From positions 1 to 34,178 of the forward strand of contig NZ_JBIPKH010000022.1 in assembly GCF_044068625.1 (NCBI RefSeq): a stretch of 34,178 nt of DNA, read 5' to 3'. Position 1 is the first letter of the stretch. Each line of letters begins with the position of its first letter. A model generated the notes under the pieces. The model ran no database searches. It was not told the DNA's origin and was given only the letters and a program-made list of their open reading frames with translations. Shown here piece after piece: positions 6,510-17,600 of this stretch. This DNA is from Desulfurivibrio sp044068625. GTDB lineage: Bacteria; Desulfobacterota; Desulfobulbia; Desulfobulbales; Desulfurivibrionaceae. The translations under genes and the position numbers were made by a program.

Positions 6510-8729
6510 ATGAGAGGCTCCCTGCTCCAGGATATCGATCGCGTTATCAACTCCGACCACCACGACCCTTTTCAGGTGCTGGGCTTTCACCTCCTGGAGC
6601 CCGGCGAAGCGGACGAACCCGCGGGAGCGGTGATCCGCTGCCATCAGCCGACGGCCACGGCGGTTTACCTGCTCAGCGGCGAGGACGAAGGGGAGTGGCG
6701 GGAGCTCTACAAGATCCGGGAGGAGGGGCTGTTTGAACTGGTCCTGCCCGGCTGCACCCATTACTTCCCCTACCGCTTTGCGGCCCGCTTTCACGACGGC
6801 AGCGAGCATCGCTTCCACGATCCCTACCGGTTCTGGCCGCAACTTGGCGATTACGACCGCTATCTCTTCAATAACGGGACCCACTATCGCCTCTATGAAA
6901 AACTGGGCGCTCATCCCGCCACCATCGACGGGGTTGCCGGCACCATCTTTCGGGTCTGGGCCCCCAACGCCCGCCGGGTCAGCATCATCGGCAACTTCAA
7001 CTACTGGGATGGGCGCATCCACCAGATGCGGGTGCTGGGCGGCTCGGGGATCTGGGAACTGTTTCTGCCCGGGGTCGGCCCGGGGGAGCCTTACAAATTT
7101 GAACTGCGCAGCCAAGGCGGCACCATTCTGGAAAAGGTCGATCCCTTCCAGTTTTTCAGCGAGGTTCGGCCCAAGACCGCCTCGGTGGTCCACGATATCG
7201 GCAAGTTCCAATGGAGTGATCAGGAGTGGATGGCGGCCCGGCGCCAGCAAGCCACCTACCGGCAGCCGCTGGCCATCTACGAGATGCACCTGGGTTCCTG
7301 GCGCCGCGACCCCGCCGATCCCTCCCGCTTCTTGAGCTATCGGGAGATCGCCGACGCCCTGATCCCCTACCTGCTGGAGATGGGGTTCACCCACGTTGAA
7401 TTCATGCCGGTGATGGAACATCCCCTGGATGAATCCTGGGGCTACCAGGTGATCGGCTTTTACTCGGTGACCAGCCGTTTCGGCACCCCGGACGATTTCG
7501 CCTACCTGGTCGATCAGTGCCATCGCCACGGAATCGGGGTGATTCTGGACTGGGTCCCCTCCCACTTCCCCACCGACGGCCACGGCCTGGCCCGTTTCGA
7601 CGGCACCGCCCTGTACGAACATGAGGACCCCAGAAAAGGCTCCCACCAGGAGTGGGGCACCCTGGTTTTCAACTACGGCCGCAAGGAGGTGACCAACTTT
7701 CTGCTGGCCAACGCCCTCTTCTGGTTCGAACGTTTCCATATCGACGGCCTGCGGGTGGACGCGGTGGCCTCCATGCTCTACCTGGACTACGCCCGCAAGG
7801 AAGGGGAGTGGGTGCCCAACGAGTACGGCGGTCGGGAAAATATCGAGGCCATCGAATTTTTAAAACATCTCAACACCATCGTTTATGACCAGCACCCCGA
7901 TATCATGATGATCGCCGAGGAGTCCACCAGCTTTTTCGGGGTCTCCAAGCCGGCGGTGGCGGGGGGGCTGGGGTTTGGCTACAAGTGGAACATGGGCTGG
8001 ATGAACGACACCCTGGAGTATTTCAGCACCGATCCCCTCTTCCGCAAGTATCACCACGGCTCCCTGACCTTCTCGCTCCTTTACGCCTTCTCCGAGAATT
8101 TCATCCTCCCCTTCTCCCATGACGAGGTGGTGCACGGCAAGCGCTCGCTGCTGCAGAAGATGCCCGGAGATCAGTGGCAGCGGTTTGCCAACCTGCGCCT
8201 GCTCTTTCTCTTCTTCTGGACCCATCCCGGCAAAAAACTCCTCTTTATGGGGAGTGAGTTTGGCCAGATTTCCGAGTGGTACTGCAAGGTCAGCCTGGAC
8301 TGGCATCTGCTGGAACAGGAGAAGAAACATTATCAACTGCAACAGTTCGTGCGGGCCCTGAATCACTTTTACCGGCAGCATCCCGCCCTGTGGCAGGATG
8401 ACTTCGGCCATACCGGTTTTCAATGGCTGGATTTCAACGATGTGGACCACAGCATCATCAGCTTTGCCCGTTTTGCCGAAAACCGGGATGATTTTGTGGT
8501 CTGTCTCTTCAACTTCACCCCCCAGGTCCACCACAACTACCGGCTGGGCGTCCCGCAGCCGGGCCGCTACCGGGAGGTTTTCTGCTCGGATACCGTGGAG
8601 GCCGGCGGCAGCGGGATCGTCAACCCCGAGGCCAGGGACGCCATTGCCGAACCATTCGGCCAGGCCCCCTGCCATATCCGGATCAGCGTACCACCCCTGG
8701 GCGGGGTGATTTTCAAACGGGAGGAGTAG
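6510..8729 (+). CDS. glgB: 1,4-alpha-glucan branching enzyme
   Basis: GlgB creates alpha-1,6 branches in glycogen by transferring cut alpha-1,4 chains. The protein has N-terminal carbohydrate-binding (CBM48-like) modules, then a GH13 alpha-amylase barrel. Visible motifs are GLRVDAVASM with the nucleophile Asp, MMIAEEST with the acid/base Glu, and PFSHDEVVHGK with the stabilising Asp. About 739 residues is the usual length for a two-N-domain GlgB. The frame is open back to an ATG at 6456, but the added residues are a Pro/Asn string coded by the C-tract, so the ATG at 6510 (MRGSLLQDIDRVI, a family-like beginning) is preferred. A small gene follows 3 bp downstream. No other glycogen genes are in the window. 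Confidence 0.95.
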   Translation: MRGSLLQDIDRVINSDHHDPFQVLGFHLLEPGEADEPAGAVIRCHQPTATAVYLLSGEDEGEWRELYKIREEGLFELVLPGCTHYFPYRFAARFHDGSEHRFHDPYRFWPQLGDYDRYLFNNGTHYRLYEKLGAHPATIDGVAGTIFRVWAPNARRVSIIGNFNYWDGRIHQMRVLGGSGIWELFLPGVGPGEPYKFELRSQGGTILEKVDPFQFFSEVRPKTASVVHDIGKFQWSDQEWMAARRQQATYRQPLAIYEMHLGSWRRDPADPSRFLSYREIADALIPYLLEMGFTHVEFMPVMEHPLDESWGYQVIGFYSVTSRFGTPDDFAYLVDQCHRHGIGVILDWVPSHFPTDGHGLARFDGTALYEHEDPRKGSHQEWGTLVFNYGRKEVTNFLLANALFWFERFHIDGLRVDAVASMLYLDYARKEGEWVPNEYGGRENIEAIEFLKHLNTIVYDQHPDIMMIAEESTSFFGVSKPAVAGGLGFGYKWNMGWMNDTLEYFSTDPLFRKYHHGSLTFSLLYAFSENFILPFSHDEVVHGKRSLLQKMPGDQWQRFANLRLLFLFFWTHPGKKLLFMGSEFGQISEWYCKVSLDWHLLEQEKKHYQLQQFVRALNHFYRQHPALWQDDFGHTGFQWLDFNDVDHSIISFARFAENRDDFVVCLFNFTPQVHHNYRLGVPQPGRYREVFCSDTVEAGGSGIVNPEARDAIAEPFGQAPCHIRISVPPLGGVIFKREE

Positions 8730-8732
8730 AGC

Positions 8733-8939
8733 ATGGGCGAGGGAAGCAAGCTGCAGCAGCCGGGGGAGAAAGTGCGCCGGGCCATTGCCTGGGTGGCCGA
8801 ATGCCTGTCGGACAACCCGGAAAAGGATCGTTGCGTGCTGATCCGCGAGGCCGAAATTCGCTTTGACCTCTCCCCGGCCGAGTGCGATTTCCTGGATCGT
8901 AATTTCCGGGTCAACCGGACCCCGGAAACTTTTTCTTGA
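8733..8939 (+). CDS. small hypothetical protein downstream of glgB
   Basis: This 68-residue charged, soluble protein starts 3 bp after the glgB stop, so it is probably co-transcribed and translationally linked. It looks helical, with KVRRAIAWVAECLSDNPEKDR, then LIREAEIRFDLSPAECDFLDRNF, suggesting a small helical bundle. No catalytic or metal-binding motif is seen, and I do not recognise the family. Its 3' end overlaps the convergent djlA-like gene by 29 bp. Confidence 0.7.
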   Translation: MGEGSKLQQPGEKVRRAIAWVAECLSDNPEKDRCVLIREAEIRFDLSPAECDFLDRNFRVNRTPETFS

Positions 8940-9771
8940 GGTACTGGTAGGCTTCGTTGATCTCTTTCATCTTCTCTTCCGCCACCCGGCGGAACTCTTC
9001 ACCCAGATGGTTGACCTTGTCGGGGTGGTACTGCTTGCTAAGCTCGCGGTAGGCCGCCTTGATCCGGGCAAAATCGGCCCCGGGGGCCAACCCCAGCACC
9101 TGATAGTAACGGGTTTCCCGCCCGCTCTCGCTCTCCACCCCCCGGGCCCGGGCCTGATACTTGGCCCGGATCGCCTGGTGATCGTGGGGGGCAATCTCCA
9201 GGAAATCGGCAATCCGCTGGAGAATGGCCAGCTCCTGCTCGCTGACCCGCTCATTGACGTAAATCACCCGGTAGATCAGCTCCAGGAGGATCATCCGGGG
9301 CTCATAACCAAAGCGGCGGCGGAAATCGGTGAGCAGATCGTCCAGGGTCAGGGGGGAGGCCATCGCCTGTTTAATCAGCTCCCTGACCCACAACAGCTGC
9401 TGGTGGCCATAACCCAGGTGGACCCGAAAAAAATCGCTGATCGCCGCCGTTTCCGCCCGGGTGACGGTGCCATCCAGCTGGGCGATTCGGACCAGGATAT
9501 GGATCAGCTGATGGACGAAGATATTGTGGGACTCGCTCTGGGACTGCTCATAGCGCCTGATCTGGCGCCGCACATACCAGGAGAACCCCCAGAAGGCGCT
9601 GATGACGCTCAAAACCAGCAGCAGCAGGGCCAACAGCAGGATACCGAAGAAATTGATCAGCAGGGGAGCACCCCCCAGGAGCAGCAGGGAGATAACCAGC
9701 AGCAGCAGGCAGCCGCCGCAACCCGGACCCGGAGGGGTCGCCCCTCCGCCATGGCGCTGGTAGATAATCAC
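8911..9771 (-). CDS. djlA: membrane-anchored DnaJ co-chaperone with TerB domain (DjlA-like)
   Basis: The protein has 286 residues. It has a glycine-rich start, one or two hydrophobic helices (about 20-65), a TerB-like helical domain (about 85-200, HILVRIAQLDGTVTRAE), and a C-terminal J domain (221-282) with the HPD motif at 249-251 that stimulates DnaK. This is the DjlA layout: the J domain faces the cytoplasm from an inner-membrane anchor. It is the last gene of the hsp20-lon-ispH-ftsY-djlA run, and its ATG overlaps the ftsY stop by 4 bp. Placement with a heat-shock protein and Lon fits a protein-quality role. The leucine-rich segment is longer than in E. coli DjlA. Confidence 0.88.
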   Translation of the reverse strand: MIIYQRHGGGATPPGPGCGGCLLLLVISLLLLGGAPLLINFFGILLLALLLLVLSVISAFWGFSWYVRRQIRRYEQSQSESHNIFVHQLIHILVRIAQLDGTVTRAETAAISDFFRVHLGYGHQQLLWVRELIKQAMASPLTLDDLLTDFRRRFGYEPRMILLELIYRVIYVNERVSEQELAILQRIADFLEIAPHDHQAIRAKYQARARGVESESGRETRYYQVLGLAPGADFARIKAAYRELSKQYHPDKVNHLGEEFRRVAEEKMKEINEAYQYLKKKFPGSG

Positions 9772-10871
9772 GGGGCGTCGCTGCCGGCGGCCGGGGCGGA
9801 ATCAGGGGCCTTACCAGTCCGATTGAAGAGGGCGCTGACGAACTCCCGGGGCTCGAAATCGCGCAGATCCTCCATCTGCTCGCCGATCCCGATAAAGCGG
9901 ATGGGGATCTTGAACTCCCGGCAGATATTGAGCACGATCCCCCCCCGGGCGGTGCCGTCCAGCTTGGTTAGGGCCAAACCGGAAACTTCCACCGCCTCGT
10001 GAAAAAGCCGGGCCTGGGAGATCCCGTTCTGGCCGGTGGTGGCATCAACCACCAGCAGCACCTCATGGGGGGCGCCGGGGATCTTTTTGTTCATCACCCG
10101 CTTGATCTTGCGCAGCTCCTCCATCAGGTTGACCTTGGTATGCAGGCGGCCGGCGGTATCGACAATAATCACGTCGAAATCCCGGGGCCGGGCGTAGTCG
10201 AAGGCATCGTAAATAACCGAGGAGGGATCGGCCCCCTGCTGCTGGGCCACCACCTCGGCATCCACTCTTTTGCCCCAGATCTGCAACTGCTCGATGGCCG
10301 CGGCCCGGAAGGTATCGGCGGCCACCAGCAGCACCTTCTGGCCGGATTGCTTGAACTTCCAGGCCAACTTGCCGATGGTGGTGGTTTTGCCCACCCCGTT
10401 GACCCCCAGCACCATGATCACAAAGGGGCCGGAGGGTGGCATCACCAGCTCGGCGGGGCGATCAACCCGGGCCAGGTAATCCAGCATCAACTGGTGGAGG
10501 ATCTCCCGCAGGGCCTGGGGATCGCTGAGGGCGTCACGCTTGACCCGGGCCCGGGCCTGGTCCAGCAGTTCGGCGGTGGTGGCGGCGCCCAGATCGGCGG
10601 TGATCAGAATCTCTTCCAGCTCATCAAAGAGGGCGGCATCGATCACCTTCTTACCCAGGAAAAGCTCGTCCATCCGCTGGACCAGACTTTCCCGGGTGCG
10701 GCCCAACCGCTCCCGCAACCGGCCCAGAAACGAGGGACCGGCAGCCGCCGCGCCCTCCGCCGGGACGCTTGCCGGGGCGCTTACGGGGACGGGGACGGCC
10801 GCAACTTCATTTTCAGGGGCGGCTTCAGGCTTATCCCCCCCACCCAATTTCTTTTTAAACCAACTCAGCAT
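9768..10871 (-). CDS. ftsY: signal recognition particle receptor FtsY
   Basis: FtsY is the SRP receptor GTPase that docks ribosome-nascent chain complexes at the inner membrane. The 367-residue protein has a short N-terminal A region rich in Ala/Pro/Val, an N domain (about 50-140), and a G domain with G1 GVNGVGKTTT (156-165), DTAGRLH (238-244) and TKLDG (302-306). The initial MLSWFKKKLG is an amphipathic lipid-binding helix. The acidic A domain of E. coli FtsY is largely missing, as in many bacteria. ispH lies 12 bp upstream and djlA overlaps the stop. Confidence 0.97.
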   Translation of the reverse strand: MLSWFKKKLGGGDKPEAAPENEVAAVPVPVSAPASVPAEGAAAAGPSFLGRLRERLGRTRESLVQRMDELFLGKKVIDAALFDELEEILITADLGAATTAELLDQARARVKRDALSDPQALREILHQLMLDYLARVDRPAELVMPPSGPFVIMVLGVNGVGKTTTIGKLAWKFKQSGQKVLLVAADTFRAAAIEQLQIWGKRVDAEVVAQQQGADPSSVIYDAFDYARPRDFDVIIVDTAGRLHTKVNLMEELRKIKRVMNKKIPGAPHEVLLVVDATTGQNGISQARLFHEAVEVSGLALTKLDGTARGGIVLNICREFKIPIRFIGIGEQMEDLRDFEPREFVSALFNRTGKAPDSAPAAGSDAP

Positions 10872-10883
10872 CGTCTATCCGTC

Positions 10884-11717
10884 CTATATTGACTCCAGGG
10901 TTTCCACCACCTCGCGGATAATCCAGGCCGGGGTCGAAGCCCCGGCCGTCACCCCCACCAGTTGGTAGGCCCTCAGTTTTTCCGGATCCAGTTCACTTTC
11001 GGTCTCCACCAGAAAGACCGGACAGTTCAGGCCGTCGGCGATTTCGGCCAGGCGCTTGGTGTTGGCGCTGTTACGCCCCCCCACCACCACCAGGGCATCC
11101 ACCTGGTGGCACATCTCCCGCACCTCATCCTGGCGCTTATGGGTGGAGTCACAGATGGTATTGAAAACCTTGCCGCCGGGATAACGCTCGAGAATCGCGG
11201 CGGTGATCGCCTGGAACATCTCCTCGTCCTGGGTGGTCTGGCTGACCACGATGTAGGGGGGACTCAACTCCAGACCATCGAGATCACTCATCCGGCTGAC
11301 CACCAGACCGGCCCGGCCGGCGTGGCCCATCAACCCTTCCACCTCGGCGTGATCGCGGTCACCGACGATCACCGTGGTGTAACCCTGGCGGCGATATTTG
11401 TCGATGATCGCCTGCACCTTGACCACCCGCGGGCAGGTGGCGTCCTCCACCACCGCGCCGCTCGCCTCCAGATGCTTCTTGCGGGCCGGCGGCACCCCAT
11501 GAGCCCGGATCACCACCGTGCCCCGGGTGTCGGCCGGCACCTCCTCCAACACATGCACCCCTTTTTCCGCCAGCATATCCAGCACCTGGGGGTTGTGGAT
11601 CAGGGGACCGAAGGTTGAGATCGGGGCCTGGCGAGTCTCCACCAACTTCAAAGTGGTCTCCACCGCCCGCCGCACTCCCATGCAGAAGCCGGCATGCTTG
11701 GCCAATATAACCTTCAT
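10884..11717 (-). CDS. ispH: 4-hydroxy-3-methylbut-2-enyl diphosphate reductase (IspH/LytB)
   Basis: IspH is the last MEP-pathway enzyme, an iron-sulfur protein that reduces HMBPP to IPP and DMAPP. The three cluster cysteines are present: Cys12 (HAGFCMGV), Cys95 (EDATCPRV) and Cys189 (FNTICDST). The substrate segments RAHGV and SQTTQ are also present. The start at 11717 (MKVILAKHAG) gives 277 residues and follows an AAGGAAAA ribosome site. A longer frame to 11786 would overlap the end of lon and adds non-family residues. The lon stop is 16 bp upstream, so ispH is inside the stress operon. Confidence 0.97.
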   Translation of the reverse strand: MKVILAKHAGFCMGVRRAVETTLKLVETRQAPISTFGPLIHNPQVLDMLAEKGVHVLEEVPADTRGTVVIRAHGVPPARKKHLEASGAVVEDATCPRVVKVQAIIDKYRRQGYTTVIVGDRDHAEVEGLMGHAGRAGLVVSRMSDLDGLELSPPYIVVSQTTQDEEMFQAITAAILERYPGGKVFNTICDSTHKRQDEVREMCHQVDALVVVGGRNSANTKRLAEIADGLNCPVFLVETESELDPEKLRAYQLVGVTAGASTPAWIIREVVETLESI

Positions 11718-11733
11718 GGGCGATTTTTCCTTT

Positions 11734-14160
<2,427 letters not shown>

Positions 14161-14163
14161 AAG

Positions 14164-14586
14164 CTACCTCTGGCGGACCTCTATTTTTACGCGGCGGGAA
14201 CGCTGTTTAGGCAGGACAACCATCAAAAAACCATGGCGATGCCTGGTTTCGGCGGCCTCAACATCAATGGGGGTGGGCAGATTGATCCGTTTGGCAAAAC
14301 GGCCCTGTTCGATCTCCAGTTGATGGACCCGGCGCGTCGTCTCCGGCGGGGAGTAGTGCCGTTCACCGGAGACGGTCAGCCTGGTCTCCTCGACGACCAC
14401 CTGAATGGCGGCCGGTTCCACCCCGGCCAGATCCAGATAAACCACAAAGGCCTGGTCGGTCTCATAGATATCGGTGGGCACCGCCCAAGGCTCACCGGCG
14501 AAGGGGCTCACCCCCCGCTGTCCCAGACCGGGGGCCATCCGGGCCGGACCTCCCTGCGGGAGGGCCCGTTTTTTCCGTTCATCCAT
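14164..14586 (-). CDS. Hsp20/alpha-crystallin small heat shock protein
   Basis: This 140-residue holdase chaperone has an alpha-crystallin domain over about residues 40-132 (VPTDIYETDQAFVVYLDLAGV), then LTVSGERHY, and GRFAKRINLPTPI with the conserved A-x-x-x-n-G/L-type segment near GFLMVVLPK. The basic end RRVKIEVRQR closes the protein. The start at 14586 (MDERKKRALP) has a GAGGAG ribosome site. The frame is open further upstream to 14697, but that would run through the promoter and into hrpA's end. It heads the operon with lon, so expression is likely stress-linked. Confidence 0.93.
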   Translation of the reverse strand: MDERKKRALPQGGPARMAPGLGQRGVSPFAGEPWAVPTDIYETDQAFVVYLDLAGVEPAAIQVVVEETRLTVSGERHYSPPETTRRVHQLEIEQGRFAKRINLPTPIDVEAAETRHRHGFLMVVLPKQRSRRVKIEVRQR

Positions 14587-14628
14587 GGCAGTAGCGCTCC
14601 TCGTTAAATCAACCGTCACATTCCGTCT

Positions 14629-14657
14629 ACAATGTGAACTGAACCCGGCGATGTCAA
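14629..14657 (-). promoter_or_regulatory. promoter for the hsp20-lon-ispH-ftsY-djlA operon
   Basis: On the minus strand a perfect -35 TTGACA (14652-14657) and a CATTGT -10 (14629-14634) are 17 bp apart, 43 bp upstream of the hsp20 start. The -35 lies in the loop of a CCCGGC..GCCGGG inverted repeat (14644-14663). The context CTTGAC..CACATTG also faintly resembles a sigma-32 promoter, but the -10 match is too weak to claim. Confidence 0.55.
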
Positions 14658-14672
14658 GCCGGGAACAGCAAA

Positions 14673-17600
14673 TTAAGCCTGCTCGATCTCCCGCCATTTC
14701 TCCTCCAGGCGCTTGGGGGAGACGGGAAAGAGGGTCCCGAGTTCCTGGGCAAAAAGGCTGATCGCGTACTCTTCCAGCATCAGCCGGTACTCCTTGAGCA
14801 GCGCCCCTTTCGTCGCCGAATATTCCCCGCCCTCGGGGTAGCGACTCAAGCGTTGGCTGAAGGGGGCCAACAGGGCCGCCTTGGCGTGATCCTTGGCCGG
14901 CATGGCATAGGCCCGTTCCGCCCGCACCCGCAAGGCCCTGAGGTAGCGCTGCAACCGGGGCAAGTCCTCGGCCCGGTAACGGGTCAGAAAATCGGCGGGC
15001 ATCAGTTCTTCCAAACGGCGCCGCAGCTCCTCCCCCAGCTCGGCGGGCAGACGGGCCAAATAATCCAGCACCTCCCGACGGTGGCCCAGCAGCTCAAGGA
15101 GTTGCTCAAACAGCCGCCGGCTCTCGGCATAAAAGCCCTGCTCCCGCACCCGGGCCACCTTGGCGGCAAAATCGGCCGCCGTGGGTAGCCCCCCCTGGCC
15201 CTGGGCGAAGATTTCGCCCAGGATAAAGGCAAAAAAGCGATCCTCCAGCCCATCGACTCCCCCCAGCCCCTGGTAAAGCAGCCACTGGTCCCGGGGCAGT
15301 CGGCAATCCTTGCGGACCATTTTAAACTGGCGGGAAAATTCCTGGCGATAAAGGCTCAGCAGGGCGCTGACCGTTGCTGCGCGGCAAGGGGCTTCTTGGC
15401 TGAACAGTCGCAGCCAGATCCGGCCGCCCTCCTCCACCAGACCGGGAAAAAGGTAGGCCCGCAAAGTACCGTCGGCCCCGGTGAGGGGCAAGCGGGACGG
15501 CAGCTCCGGCAGGGCGGCCGGATTGGGGACTTCCCGTTCGTAGCGGCGCCGGATCGCTTCCAGATCAGCCGCCGGCAGGGGGGCGGCCGCCCCCGGTTCC
15601 CGCCGCACCAACACCGCCAGCTCCCGGTGGGCGGCCAGCTCCCGCTCCTCCTCATCCACCAGGCGAAAGCGACAACGCAGGTGGGGGGGCAACTGCTCCT
15701 GGGGCCAGGCCGTCCCGGCAATCCGCAAACCATACCTTTCATAAATCTCCCGCCCCAGGGCGGCGCAGAGGGCCTCCGGGGTCCGGCCGGCCCCGGACTC
15801 TCTCCGCCGGCGCAGCAGGGCCCGGGTCAGTTCCGCCGCCGTTTGGGGAATGGGAACCAGGGGCCGGCGCAGGGTTTTGGGTAGATTTTTGAGCAGAAAA
15901 AAGATCTTCTCCTCCAGCATCCCCGGCACCAACCATTCAAAGGCCTCCGGCGGAAGGTGGGGGGCCAGGTGAACCGGTACCGTCACCGTGAGCCCATCCT
16001 GCTCGGCCCCCGGCTCAAAACAGTAGGAGAGGTCCAGGGTCATCTCGCCGAGCTGGAGGGTGGAGGGAAACTTTTCGGGCAGATCATCATCGGGCTCCCG
16101 CCGGATCAACTCCTCCTCGGCCAGCCGGAGGAACTGGTCCCCCCGTTGCTTTTTCAAGAGGCGGTTGAGGCTGGCCTGGTCATAAACCTCGGGGCCAAGC
16201 CGGCTCTCGTAAAAGTCAAAGATCACCTGCTCATCCACCAGCAGATCCCGGCGGCGGCTGCGCTCCTCCAGATCCCGCAGCCGGGCGAGCAGCTCCCGGT
16301 TGTGGCTCAGGAAGGGATACTCTCCCCGCAGCTCCCCCTCCACCAGGGCGGCCTGGATAAAGAGGCGGCGGGCCTCGGGAAGATCGATCCGGGCCAGGGG
16401 GATTTTACGCCCCGCCACCACCGGCAGACCGAAAAGGGTGCCCCGCTCTGTGGCCACCACCTGGCCCCGGCGCTTCTCCCAGTGGGGATCGCTGTAGCTG
16501 TAGCGCATCAGGGGACGGGCCAGGGGCTCGATCCACTCCGGCTCGATGGCCGCCACCGTCCGGGCGTAAAGCCGGCTGGTCTCCACCAGTTCCGCCGCCA
16601 TCAGCCACTGGGGGCCGCGGTTGAACAGGCCGGAACCGGGGAAGATCATCAGCTGGCGCCCCCCGCCCCCCTGGTAGAGATTCTTTTCCTTTTTCAAGGC
16701 GATATTGCGCAGATTACCGCTGAGCAAGGAGCGATGCACCGCCGCCGGGGTGGCCGGAACCTCATTGGGACTGAAACCCCGCTCATCGGCCAGAATTCGC
16801 AAAATCTGCTCGTGAATATCCTGCCACTCCCGCAACCGTTGCCAGGAGAGGAAATGACCGGCGCAGAACTTGCGCATCTTGCCGGCGCTGCCGGTCTGGA
16901 CCGCCACCGCCCGGGCGGTTTCCCAAATCTTGAGGTAGGCGAGGAAGTCGGACCGGGGATCTATAAAGGGGCGATGGGCCTCATCGGCCGCCTTCTCCTT
17001 CTCCGGCGGCCGCAGACGCGGATCCTGGATGCTGAGGGCGGCGGCAATAACGCAAACCTCGCGCAGGGCGTTATTCTCCCTGGCCTCGATAATCATCCGC
17101 GAAATACAGGGGTCCAGGGGCAGGCGGGCCATCAGCCGCCCCCGGCGGCTCAGTCTGACCGGCGGCCGGCCGGCTCCCTGACCGGCCACCTCCTCGATGG
17201 CGCCGAGTTCGGCCAGGAGCTGATAACCATCTTTGATGGCGCGACTGGAGGGTGGATCGACAAAGGGAAAATCGGCGGGCTCCCCCAGTTTCAGGGCCAC
17301 CATCCGTAAAATCACCTCGGCCAGGTTGGAGCGGACAATCTCCGGGGCGGTGTAGAGGGGGCGGTTGTCATAATCCTCCTGGGAGAAGAGCCGGATACAG
17401 ATGCCGGGTCCGACCCGGCCACAGCGCCCGGCCCGCTGGTCACAACTGGAACGGGAGATGGGAACCACCGGCAACTTGTGGGTCCGGGCCCGGGGATTGT
17501 AGGAGGCGATCCGGGCCAGACCGGTATCGACCACATAACGGATCCCCGGCACGGTGATCGAGGTTTCGGCCACATTGGTGGCCAGCACGATCTTGCGCCC

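Noticed and set aside
14644..14663. Intrinsic terminator for hrpA
   Set aside because: CCCGGC..GCCGGG is a hairpin but has no T-run, and it embeds the -35 of the hsp20 promoter.
14164..14697. Hsp20 start at 14697
   Set aside because: That start would include the promoter and the end of hrpA, and the residues added do not match small heat shock proteins.
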